Assembly (NCBI RefSeq): GCF_014654675.1
Contig: NZ_BNBC01000003.1
Span: forward strand, 1-43,073
DNA from: Streptomyces spiralis
GTDB lineage: Bacteria; Actinomycetota; Actinomycetes; Streptomycetales; Streptomycetaceae
DNA length: 43,073 nt
Direction of reading: 5' to 3'
Part shown: positions 7,652 through 14,850 of the stretch, one piece after another
How positions within the stretch are numbered: position 1 is the stretch's first letter
Layout of the letters: every line of letters starts with the position of its first letter
Notes under the pieces: model-generated
Databases searched by the model: none
Seen by the model: only the letters and a program-made list of their open reading frames with translations
What the model was told of the DNA's origin: nothing
Position numbers and translations under genes: made by a program

Positions 7652-8815
7652 TCAGTCCTTGACGAGTTCGTCCCAGTCGATGTGGTGGCGGTGGACGGGG
7701 GCGAACATCTGCTCCGGGGTGGGGAGGACCGGCCTGTCACCCGCCTGTCCCGCCTTGGCCTTGTTCTTGGCCGCGGCGTCGCCGCCGATCATCTCGACAC
7801 GGGGACGGCGCAGCCGCTCGTACGCGGTGAACGCGGCCTCGGGTGTGGGCAGATCGCGCAGACACCGGGCCAGCTCGACGGCGCTCTCGATGGCCAGCGA
7901 CGCACCTTGGCCGGAGCTGGAGGACGGGGCGTGGGCGGCGTCGCCGATGAGGACCATGCGCCTGCGGTGCCAGTGCGGCACGGACGGCATACGCTCCATC
8001 GGGCCGACCGCGAGCAGGTCGCCGGGCTCGGTGTGCGCGAGCAGTGCCCGGCCGGGTGTGTGGCCGGCGTACAACTCACGCAGCTCGGACAGCCATTGGG
8101 CGGCCGGTACGCGGCGGACCGCGGCCGAGGTCATCGGCTCGGCGCTGGGCATCCCGGCGAACCAGACGATGCGACCGTCGGGCATGGCCCAGTAGCCGAT
8201 GAAGGTGCGGCCGAAGGCGAAGTACATGCTGCCCAGCTCGGCCTCGACCCCGCTGCCGACCGCGTAGCCGCCGAAGCTGAGCACGCCGCCGTACTCGGGT
8301 TCGGGAGCGTGCGGGTCGATGAGCGGACGGACCGTGGAGCGGATGCCGTCCGCACCGATGAGGACGTCGGCGGTCGCGCTGGTGCCGTCGGCAAACGTCG
8401 CGGTGACCCTGTCGTCGGCCGGTTCGGCGGCCACGAGCCGCTTGCCGTACGCGAAGTGGATGCCGGCCGCCCTCGCGTGGTCGGCGAGCCCGCGGAACAG
8501 GTCGGCGCGCGCCAAGGCCCGGGTGGCCGGCAGGCCGGGGAAGCCGTGGAACTCGCTCAGGCGGTTTCCGTCGCCGTCGGCCATCACCACACCCGGGACC
8601 GGCTGTCCGATGGCGTCGATGACCGTGTCGGCGCCTACGACGCGCAGCGCGTCGATGCCGTTGGGCGCGAGGCTCAGCATCGCGCCGACCCCGTCGGCCG
8701 CAGACGGGTGCGACTCGAAGACGGTCGCCTCGATGCCTGCCTTGCGCAGTGCGAGCGCGGTGACGGGACCGGCGATGCCGCCCCCGATGACCAACGCCGT
8801 TCTGACCTTGCTCAT
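7652..8815 (-). CDS. FAD-dependent monooxygenase
   Basis: A 387-residue single-component flavin monooxygenase of the PHBH-like group. The Rossmann motif ALVIGGGIAGPVTALALRKA is at residues 6-25, followed by VFES. The DG motif is VLIGADGIRSTVRPL, and the GD motif is MVLIGDAAHAPSSSSGQGAS. The size matches this family, which hydroxylates aromatic or polyketide-like compounds using NAD(P)H and oxygen. The ATG at 8815 has a strong Shine-Dalgarno (GGGAGGGG) 3 bases upstream; an upstream in-frame ATG at 8860 would lie inside the operator. It is divergent from a PadR repressor, which probably controls it through the palindrome between them. Its substrate may also be the regulator's inducer. Confidence 0.92.
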   Translation of the reverse strand: MSKVRTALVIGGGIAGPVTALALRKAGIEATVFESHPSAADGVGAMLSLAPNGIDALRVVGADTVIDAIGQPVPGVVMADGDGNRLSEFHGFPGLPATRALARADLFRGLADHARAAGIHFAYGKRLVAAEPADDRVTATFADGTSATADVLIGADGIRSTVRPLIDPHAPEPEYGGVLSFGGYAVGSGVEAELGSMYFAFGRTFIGYWAMPDGRIVWFAGMPSAEPMTSAAVRRVPAAQWLSELRELYAGHTPGRALLAHTEPGDLLAVGPMERMPSVPHWHRRRMVLIGDAAHAPSSSSGQGASLAIESAVELARCLRDLPTPEAAFTAYERLRRPRVEMIGGDAAAKNKAKAGQAGDRPVLPTPEQMFAPVHRHHIDWDELVKD

Positions 8816-8842
8816 GGCCCCTCCCTGGATCGGCGCGATGGA

Positions 8843-8897
8843 GAAATAGTTGCAGTGCAACTAGTCTCTGGTCAACTAGTCTCACCGTGGTTACGAT
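8843..8897. promoter_or_regulatory. divergent promoter with PadR-type operator
   Basis: A perfect palindrome, TAGTTGCA-G-TGCAACTA (8847-8863), overlaps an 11-bp direct repeat CAACTAGTCTC (8858-8868 and 8873-8883). On the minus strand, -35 TTGACC (8875-8870) and -10 AACTAT (8851-8846) fit the monooxygenase gene, with the palindrome covering the -10. On the plus strand, TACGAT (8892-8897) lies 6 bases before the padR ATG (8904), suggesting a leaderless padR transcript. This layout would let the regulator repress both genes. Confidence 0.7.
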
Positions 8898-8903
8898 GAC
8901 GTC

Positions 8904-9515
8904 ATGAGCAGTCCCGTACGCAGCTCCCCGCTGGCCCTGACCGTGCTGGCCCTGCTGCACCACAAGCCGCTCCACCCGTACGGCATCCAGCGGCTGATCA
9001 AGCAGTGGGGCAAGGACCAGGTCGTCAACGTCGGCCAGCGCGCCGGGCTTTACCGCACGATCGAGCGGCTGCGAGCAGCCGGCCTCATCACCGTCGGCCA
9101 CACCGAACGCGACCAGCAGTACCCCGAGCGCACCGTCTACGAGATCACCGCCAGCGGACGGACCGTCACCCGACAGTGGCTGGAGCAGATGCTCGCCGTG
9201 CCGAAGCAGGAGTACCCCGAGTTCCCCGCGGCGCTCTCCTACGTGCTGATGCTCACGCCGTCCGAGGCGCAGGAGATCCTGCAGCAGCGCCTCGACCATC
9301 TCGAGAGGACCAGAGCCGCCCTCGACACGACCCTGGCCGCCGAGACCGAGCGCGGCCTGCCCCGGGTGTCCACCCTCGAACTCGAATACCTGCGCACGGT
9401 CACGGAGGCCGAGGAACAGTGGCTGCGCTCCGTCGTCCAGGACCTGGCCAGTGGCCATCTCACCTGGCCCGCGGAGATGCCGACCGCATTCGACGAATCC
9501 TCCACGTCCACGTGA
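8904..9515 (+). CDS. PadR-family transcriptional regulator
   Basis: A 203-residue PadR protein. The N-terminal winged helix shows LALTVLALLHHKPLHPYGIQ (residues 9-28), GLYRTIERLRAAGLI (the usual LYRxLxRLxxxGLI) and ERTVYEITASGR (wing). A long C-terminal helical dimerisation domain (about 95-180) places it in the longer PadR subgroup. Phenolic compounds or antibiotics inactivate many relatives. It is divergent from the FAD monooxygenase and is almost certainly its repressor. The start at 8904 has no Shine-Dalgarno but a -10-like TACGAT 6 bases upstream, so translation may be leaderless. Confidence 0.93.
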   Translation: MSSPVRSSPLALTVLALLHHKPLHPYGIQRLIKQWGKDQVVNVGQRAGLYRTIERLRAAGLITVGHTERDQQYPERTVYEITASGRTVTRQWLEQMLAVPKQEYPEFPAALSYVLMLTPSEAQEILQQRLDHLERTRAALDTTLAAETERGLPRVSTLELEYLRTVTEAEEQWLRSVVQDLASGHLTWPAEMPTAFDESSTST

Positions 9516-10058
9516 CGGTTCAGACCGCCATGCTGCCCCGGTTCGGTATCTCGGGAAGCAGGCGGTCCAGAATCGCGGCGCCGAGGTAACCGAGCGCAGC
9601 CATGTGCTGGATCGCGGTTCCCAAGCGCTCGCGGCCCCCATGGCCGAAGACGGACTCGACGACCGGCAGGCCTGCCACGCGCTCATCCTGTTGATCCGGA
9701 CCGCCGGCGCATGAACGAGGTCCTGACGATGGACTTCGAACCGTTGCTGCCGCTCCTGACAACGGGCAAGCGGGAGGACAGGGAGCCTGATGGCTTCGTG
9801 GCAACGGCTTGCCCACCAGGTGGTGGGGTAACCCCCACTCGGAATGGGGGGTGCGCAGCAGTGACCGGCATGGCCTGAGGCCGCATGCTGGCACCCTGAT
9901 TACGGCATCACCCACCGACCCGCCGTATGCGGACGCGATCTGCCAGTCCCATGCCGAACGGGCAGCCTGGTCACCGAACGTTTCCCAAAGTTTGGTGTCA
10001 ATCTGTCAACCGGCGCATCGTGCTCCCCTGCGGCTCGAACGGCTTTGAAGGATTCTCT
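9516..10058. other. gene-free stretch with small palindromes
   Basis: No credible gene is visible in this 540-base stretch. Three tight palindromes occur: CCCACCA-GG-TGGTGGG (9812-9827), the overlapping ACCCCCA/TGGGGG pair (9831-9851), and CCAAA-G-TTTGG (9985-9995). The last lies in a relatively AT-rich patch that may be the promoter region of the membrane-protein gene that follows. A 55-codon frame from 9713 has no family character. Confidence 0.5.
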
Positions 10059-10925
10059 GTGCTCCGCCACCCAGTCCCACCGAGATCCCCAGGATTCTCC
10101 GGTCGCGCAGTCGTCATACTCGCCGCTTTTGCTGCGGTCCTCCTCGCGGCTGTCTTTCTCGCCCCGCAGTCGATGGCGGCGAACCACAGCTCGGAGGATG
10201 GCTTCGTTCACCAGCGCAACCTCATCAGAGCTGCAAATGAAGCTTTCGTGGGATACTGGGATTCCGGTGATCGGGCATTCACCCCCGATATGCAGCGGGT
10301 CGTCGACTACTGGTTCCGGTTCCATGCGATCAAAGCAGGGATCTCAATAGTTCTGCTGATCGTGCTCGTCGCACTCAGTCACCAGGCCTGGAAGGCATAC
10401 GTGGGGGCCGGCGGATCCGGGAGGGGCAGGAGGGCCGGTCTCGCATCGGCCGGCGCTCTCGCCCTGATCCTCACAACACTGGCGCTGTTGCTGGTGGTCG
10501 CCAACGTCCAAGGCGCTGTAGCGCCTTTCACCTCGGTGTTGACGCTCATGCCCGTCGGCGCGTCCCACGGACAGCTCGCCGGGACACTGGCACAAGTCCG
10601 GGAGCGTCTGACGGACTCACAGAACACGGGTGACCGCACCCCGCCTGCCATCGACGTGATGATCAGCGACTTTGCCCTCTATCACGAAGTGGTAGTCGTG
10701 ATGTCGGTGATTTTGGCCATCATCTTCATCGGCCTCAGCGTCGTGCTGTGGAAGAGGTTTGCGAGAACAGGACCATCCGCCCGGCGAACGAGAAGCACAC
10801 TGGGATGGTTCGGGGCTTCGTCGACGGTCTTCTCGCTGTTTGCGATCATCCTCTTCATGGCTAATCTTTCGAACACGGTCAACCCGACAGAGGGGCTCCT
10901 AGGCTTCTTTGCAGGCAGCTTTTGA
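10059..10925 (+). CDS. four-TM membrane protein of unknown function
   Basis: About 288 residues from GTG 10059, which follows GAAGGA by 6 bases; the open frame reaches back to 9927 but without a ribosome site. Four hydrophobic segments are visible: about 15-36 (VVILAAFAAVLLAAVFLAP), 88-108 (AGISIVLLIVLVALS), 127-152 (ALALILTTLALLLVVANVQG) and 207-228 (VVVVMSVILAIIFIGLSVVL), plus a fifth near the C-terminus (VFSLFAIILFMANL). The first extracytoplasmic loop contains FVHQRNLIRAANEAFVGYW. The last loop has a conserved-looking DVMISDFALYHEVVV. It resembles streptomycete membrane proteins annotated only as Tat-pathway-signal-like or hypothetical. GC content is somewhat lower here than in its neighbours. 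Confidence 0.8.
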   Translation: MLRHPVPPRSPGFSGRAVVILAAFAAVLLAAVFLAPQSMAANHSSEDGFVHQRNLIRAANEAFVGYWDSGDRAFTPDMQRVVDYWFRFHAIKAGISIVLLIVLVALSHQAWKAYVGAGGSGRGRRAGLASAGALALILTTLALLLVVANVQGAVAPFTSVLTLMPVGASHGQLAGTLAQVRERLTDSQNTGDRTPPAIDVMISDFALYHEVVVVMSVILAIIFIGLSVVLWKRFARTGPSARRTRSTLGWFGASSTVFSLFAIILFMANLSNTVNPTEGLLGFFAGSF

Positions 10926-10929
10926 TAAA

Positions 10930-11101
10930 TCCTGGTGGACGAGGTGGGGACAGTCTTGCTCCCGTCGAGGTGTCCGCACACCGTCGATCGGGGAACGCCG
11001 AACATGTCGGCGATCTGCTGGACGGCCTCCTCCCACTCGTCGCGGCCCGGCCCGCAGTCAGCACAAAGGCCAGGGGCGAGGCATTCGCAAGGCTCCCCCA
11101 T
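10930..11101 (-). pseudogene. possible small cysteine-rich HTH protein, truncated
   Basis: From ATG 11101 the minus strand encodes MGEPCECLAPGLCADCG, a cysteine cluster (CxC...CxxC), then a good helix-turn-helix of the resolvase/invertase type (EAVQQIADMFGVPRSTVCGH). After about 57 residues the frame continues antisense to the membrane-protein gene with no family character, stopping at 10682. Either a short DNA-binding protein lost its end, or a DNA-invertase C-terminus was stranded here. No partner catalytic domain is present. Confidence 0.4.
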
Positions 11102-11209
11102 TGACTCCCCCTCGAGCTGGCTGCCACAACTCGGGGTACGGGCCGTATCCGCCGTTCGGCAGATACGGCCCGATGTACCCGCACCCCGGACCACGAGCCG
11201 TTCCACGCC

Positions 11210-11995
11210 CTAACGGGCGAGGAACGAACCCAGCACCGCGCTGAGTTCGGCGGGCGCGTCCATCGCGATGAGGTGGGCGGCGGTCGCGAACTCAACCAGG
11301 GTGGCGTCGGGGATCTCGGCGGCGTAGCGGCGGGCGATGTCCTGGAAGTCGCTGACGTCGAGCTTGCCGACGCCCACCAGTGTGGGAACGGAGATGGCGC
11401 CCAGGTCACCGGTTGCGGGACCTTGGGAGTGTTGCCCCACGACGGCCTGGTTCACCAGCGATGTGCGCAGGGGGCCGCGAAGTTGGTCGGTCAGCCCCTC
11501 GGCCACGTCGTCCCAGCTGCGAGCGGGTCCGCGCAGCCACATATCCAGGTTGATCCGTACGGCGGCGTCCACATCGCCCGCCTCCAGAGCCGCCGTCTCG
11601 GCCTCGTCGTACGCGATCATGTCTGCGGACCAGTGGTATCGCGGCCAGGGTGCGGTGAGCATCGCCAGCGAGTGCACCCGGTCCGGGTGGGTGAGAGTGA
11701 AGTCCAGGGCCACGCGGCCGCCCCAGGACGCGCCCACGAGCCGGACGCGTTCGTGGCCGAGGTGGTCGAGGAGGCGGCGCAGGTCGTCGGTCTCGCGGAA
11801 CGGGCCGGTCGGGACCGCGGATTCACCGAAGCCGCGCAGGTCGTACCGGATCACAGTGTGCCGTTCCGCGAGAGCGGGCACGACCGCGTCCCACATGCGG
11901 TGATCGGCAATGCCGGCGTGCACGAGCACGACGGGCGCGCCGTCACCGGCTATGTCGTAGGCAAGTTGTCCAAGGTCATCGTCGAGCATGAGCAT
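11210..11995 (-). CDS. alpha/beta hydrolase
   Basis: About 261 residues from ATG 11995 (MLMLDDDLGQLAYDIAGDG). The oxyanion region is VVLVHAGIADHRMW, and RYDLRGFGES follows. The nucleophile elbow is GASWGG (Ser about residue 92), the acid probably Asp in VGVGKLDVSDF (about 214), and the His in TAAHLIAMDAP (about 243). The triad is therefore complete. The group includes esterases, haloperoxidase-like and lactonase-like enzymes; substrate cannot be read. The frame extends upstream to 12103 but the first 36 residues lack family character. No operon partner; it faces the four-TM gene convergently. Confidence 0.9.
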   Translation of the reverse strand: MLMLDDDLGQLAYDIAGDGAPVVLVHAGIADHRMWDAVVPALAERHTVIRYDLRGFGESAVPTGPFRETDDLRRLLDHLGHERVRLVGASWGGRVALDFTLTHPDRVHSLAMLTAPWPRYHWSADMIAYDEAETAALEAGDVDAAVRINLDMWLRGPARSWDDVAEGLTDQLRGPLRTSLVNQAVVGQHSQGPATGDLGAISVPTLVGVGKLDVSDFQDIARRYAAEIPDATLVEFATAAHLIAMDAPAELSAVLGSFLAR

Positions 11996-12145
11996 GTGCG
12001 GATGATCGCAGGGCCGCAGCACATGGGCCAACGGAATATCGCGTCCGATCAATCTGCGGGGTCGGCTCTCGCAGGAAAGTTGCAACCGGGTTGAGCCCGG
12101 CACCCGGCCGGGTGACTAGGGCCCGCCTTCAAACGGTGGCGCGGT

Positions 12146-12859
12146 TCACCTGCTGAGGCTTGCCTGGCGTAGGACGCGGGGTGTTGACACGTGGCCATCT
12201 CGAAGAACCGAGGCTTCTACAAGCACGGCGACATCGGCGGGCAGGGAACGACTGGCGCCGCTCTCGGCCAACCATCGGGCTGCGGCCACGGTGCCATAGG
12301 TCGACCAACCGCCGATCAGCACGACGCGCTTGTCCGGGTTGAGGGGGTTCACTGCTCGGACGATGTAGCCGCAGTCACGTACGACCTCGCCGTTCGCTGC
12401 ATCTCCTGTGTAGGCCGTCCCCTCCCAGGTGATCGCTCCTTCGCCCAGCCGGAACGGCAACGCCTCCGTCATGGCCTCCAGGATGCGGCGGGCTGCCTCG
12501 TTGTTCTTCGGTCCGCCCAAGATGAGCAGGTCGTGCTCCATCTCGTTGCCCGGCAAGTGTGCCGACAGGCGGACCTTCTCCAAGTCGAGGTCCCGGTAGG
12601 CGTGGGTGAGAGAGGGGACGAGCACGGACAGCGCCCGGACCTGTCCCAGGCCGGCTACGGGGCGCTGGTAGCGGCCGGTGTCGATGTATGAAGTGTCCAG
12701 CACTATGGAAAGCCCGCCTGCGTTCAGGTAGCGCCACGTGCGACGCGCGGGCAGCCGCTTGACCACGAACCAGCGCACCAGGGTGCCGATCCCGGTGAGT
12801 ACGGCGGCCACCGCTGCACTGAGAATCTGCGAGCCCACAGCCCCCGCAATAACATTCAT
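12146..12859 (-). CDS. membrane-anchored protein of unknown function
   Basis: About 237 residues from ATG 12859. A single N-terminal transmembrane segment (ILSAAVAAVLTGIGTLVRW, about 11-30) is followed by a basic stop (KRLPARRTWR), so the rest is probably cytoplasmic. The soluble part has conserved-looking motifs: DLLILGGPKNNEAARRIL (about 132-149), RDCGYIVRAVNPLNPDKRVV (about 182-201) and LIGGWSTYGTVAAARWL. Glycine-rich loops after hydrophobic strands suggest a Rossmann-like alpha/beta fold that may bind a nucleotide or similar ligand. I recall the GGPxxN plus NPxNPDK plus YGT pattern in uncharacterised proteins, some beside predicted signalling or defence genes, but cannot name the family. 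No nuclease or ATPase partner lies next to it; the upstream neighbour is a divergent-facing tetR gene. Confidence 0.7.
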   Translation of the reverse strand: MNVIAGAVGSQILSAAVAAVLTGIGTLVRWFVVKRLPARRTWRYLNAGGLSIVLDTSYIDTGRYQRPVAGLGQVRALSVLVPSLTHAYRDLDLEKVRLSAHLPGNEMEHDLLILGGPKNNEAARRILEAMTEALPFRLGEGAITWEGTAYTGDAANGEVVRDCGYIVRAVNPLNPDKRVVLIGGWSTYGTVAAARWLAESGASRSLPADVAVLVEASVLRDGHVSTPRVLRQASLSR

Positions 12860-13033
12860 GGAGATGTCCCCCTCCGCGCGCCCAGGCCCCAGCGGTTCGC
12901 GAATTGCCGGGGTCACGCCCATTGGATCATGGGTCGTGCGGCATGCCCTACGAGGCGTGTTCATCCGCGCGGAGAGACTCTTGGTGAGGGGTTGGTCCGC
13001 CCGGGCAGTCGTGTGAGTCAGGGGAACGGCCTC

Positions 13034-13690
13034 TCAACGTCGCTTGTGTGGACCCAGGTTGAGCAGCACTTTGCCGAACTGGTGGGAAGTGAGCGGCGGC
13101 GCGGGCAGCGGGTGTGTGGCCGGGTTTGTGCGGAGGGCGTCGAGGAGCAGGGTGAGCGGGCGGAGCCAGGCGTCCGGGGCGACCGTGGTGAGCGCCGGAA
13201 CAGCCCGGCCCAGTGCCGCCAGGGTGAAGAGCAGGTCCTCGGTGGTGAGGTCCGGGCGGATGGTGCCCTGCTCCTTTCCGCGCCGGATCAGTTCGTCGAT
13301 GGTTTCGCGGTTGTGGGCGTGGATCGCCTCCAGGGAGGTGACACCTTCCAGGTTCGTGGTCATGAGGTCATTGGCGCCGCGGTCCGCGGCCAGGCCCGCG
13401 AACACTGTTCGTAGGTACTGCGTCAGTCCCGCCCATGCGTCCTCGGCGGCGCGCGCCCGTTCGCCCGCCGCTGCGGTCTCGGTGAGCGCGTCCCGGAAGA
13501 CCTCGTCGACGAGCGCGGCACGGGTCGGGAAGTGGCGGTAGAGGGTGGCGTTGCCCACGCCCGCCCGCCGGGCGATCACATCGAGCGGGGCGTCCAGGCC
13601 TTGTTCGGCGAAGACCTCGCGGGCCGTGTTCGCCAGCAGCTTCCGGTTACGCAGGGCATCGCGGCGCCCTACCGGCGAACGGTCGCCCAT
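13034..13690 (-). CDS. TetR-family transcriptional regulator
   Basis: About 218 residues. The N-terminal HTH reads LLANTAREVFAEQGLDAPLD, then IARRAGVGNATLYRHFPTRA, the canonical TetR recognition helix with YRHF. The ligand-binding domain includes ELIRRGKEQGTIRPDLTTED, typical of the TetR_C group with RRAxEQGxxRxD. It is divergent from a patatin-like phospholipase, and two palindromes sharing the core GGGGA-N4-TCCCC lie between them. ATG 13690 follows a GGGAG site by 5 bases; an adjacent GTG at 13693 is also possible. It most likely represses the phospholipase and itself. Confidence 0.93.
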   Translation of the reverse strand: MGDRSPVGRRDALRNRKLLANTAREVFAEQGLDAPLDVIARRAGVGNATLYRHFPTRAALVDEVFRDALTETAAAGERARAAEDAWAGLTQYLRTVFAGLAADRGANDLMTTNLEGVTSLEAIHAHNRETIDELIRRGKEQGTIRPDLTTEDLLFTLAALGRAVPALTTVAPDAWLRPLTLLLDALRTNPATHPLPAPPLTSHQFGKVLLNLGPHKRR

Positions 13691-13711
13691 CACGTCTCCC
13701 TCTTCTCACCA

Positions 13712-13776
13712 CGTACCGGGGAGCTTTCCCCGGTACGGATGCTATCGTCGGCCGAGTAAGCGGGGACCAGTCCCCG
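13712..13776. promoter_or_regulatory. two TetR operators in a divergent promoter region
   Basis: Operator 1 is a perfect inverted repeat CGTACCGGGGA-GCTT-TCCCCGGTACG (13712-13737). Operator 2 is CGGGGAC-CA-GTCCCCG (13761-13776). Both share the core GGGGA-N4-TCCCC, which fits one regulator binding both sites. A -10-like CTATCG lies between them. Operator 1 is close to tetR and operator 2 lies downstream of the presumed patatin-gene promoter, so binding could shut off both directions. Confidence 0.75.
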
Positions 13777-13828
13777 TTTTCTTTCCCGCGGGCGGGCCGT
13801 CCGCGGTCTTTCACGGGGAGGGGGAAGC

Positions 13829-14668
13829 ATGCCCGGCACCGCTCTCGTGCTCGGCGGTGGCGGACCGGTGGGCGGAGCCTGGTTGACCGGGGTGCTCGCC
13901 GGGCTCACCGAGGCCGGGATCGATCTCGCCAGTGCCGACGTCGTGATCGGCACCTCCGCCGGTGCCGTCTTCGGATCCCGGCTCCGGTCCGGCGTCCCGG
14001 CCGCGAACCTGTACGAGCGTCAGCTCTCCGGAGCAGACGCGGTGCGTCTGCCGGTGACAGCCCGCCAGACGGCGAGCTTCCTGTGGGCGGCGCTCGGCTC
14101 CCGCGATCCCCAGCGGTCCATCGAACGTCTCGCCCGAGCAGCACTCCGCGCCCGGACCGGCCCGGAGTCGGACGTCTTCGGCACGATCGGTGCGCTCCTG
14201 GGCGACGTACACGACTGGCCCGAGCGGGAGCTGCGGATCACCGCGGTCGACGCGCGGACCGGACGACTCGAGGTGTTCGACTCACGCTCCGGAGTGACTC
14301 TCCTCGAAGCGGTCGCGGCGAGCTGCGCCGTACCCATCGTCTGGCCGCCGGTCACCGTGGCGGGCCGGCGCTGGATGGACGGAGGCAGCCGTTCGACCGC
14401 CAACCTCCAGCTCGCACGCGGCTACCGCCGGGTACTGGCGGTCGTGCCGATCCCCCAGGCGGTCGGCCCGCATCCGAGCGCCGCGCAGCAGGCCGCGGAA
14501 CTGTCCGACGACGGAGCGCGTGTCATCCTGCTGTCCCCGGACCGCGCAGCACGCCGCAAGATGGGCCGCAACATGGCGGACGACACACGCCGGCCGGCCG
14601 TGGCCCGCGCGGGCCACGCCCAGGCCAGTGCACTGGCCCCTTCCGTGGCCGACGTCTGGCAGGGGTGA
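13829..14668 (+). CDS. patatin-like phospholipase
   Basis: A 279-residue protein of the patatin/RssA group. The oxyanion loop is ALVLGGGGPVGGAWLTGVL (residues 5-23), the nucleophile elbow is GTSAG (Ser about residue 44), and the catalytic Asp lies in WMDGGSRS (about 185). The Ser-Asp dyad and glycine-rich loop are intact, so it should be an active acyl hydrolase on lipids or acyl esters. No signal peptide is seen, indicating a cytoplasmic or peripheral enzyme. The ATG at 13829 follows the GGGGAGGGGGAA Shine-Dalgarno. The divergent TetR regulator with two operators suggests induction by a lipid or fatty-acid-like signal. A hairpin follows the stop. Confidence 0.93.
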   Translation: MPGTALVLGGGGPVGGAWLTGVLAGLTEAGIDLASADVVIGTSAGAVFGSRLRSGVPAANLYERQLSGADAVRLPVTARQTASFLWAALGSRDPQRSIERLARAALRARTGPESDVFGTIGALLGDVHDWPERELRITAVDARTGRLEVFDSRSGVTLLEAVAASCAVPIVWPPVTVAGRRWMDGGSRSTANLQLARGYRRVLAVVPIPQAVGPHPSAAQQAAELSDDGARVILLSPDRAARRKMGRNMADDTRRPAVARAGHAQASALAPSVADVWQG

Positions 14669-14687
14669 CGTGCGTCGAAGCGCACGT
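14668..14687 (+). terminator. hairpin after the patatin-like gene
   Basis: The 7-bp inverted repeat ACGTGCG (14668-14674) and CGCACGT (14681-14687) with a 6-base loop begins at the last base of the stop codon. It is a plausible weak terminator with no T-run. Confidence 0.5.
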
Positions 14688-14850
14688 TGTCAAAGCCTCG
14701 TCGGCCTCGGGAAGTTGATGGAATGATCCTCACCGCGGCCGTTGGGACAGCCTTTCCGTGGCTCAGCAGGCCGTCGAGCGGTCCCACCCGAAGTTGACGC
14801 GGTGGTCTGACACGCCCATCTGCGCAGCGTCCTTCTCGTGAAGGAGGAGA

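Noticed and set aside
8076..9686. Long minus-strand frame of 536 residues opposite padR and the monooxygenase
   Set aside because: It has Arg/Gly-rich shadow composition, and two well-supported genes cover the same DNA.
9520..9700. Minus-strand segment with HMAALGYLGAAILDRLLPEI that looked like a transposase tail
   Set aside because: I could not match it to any transposase group and no catalytic residues or ends were present.
9713..9877. 55-codon plus-strand frame (MNEVLTMDFEPLLPLL)
   Set aside because: It overlaps palindromes, has no ribosome site and no recognisable motif.
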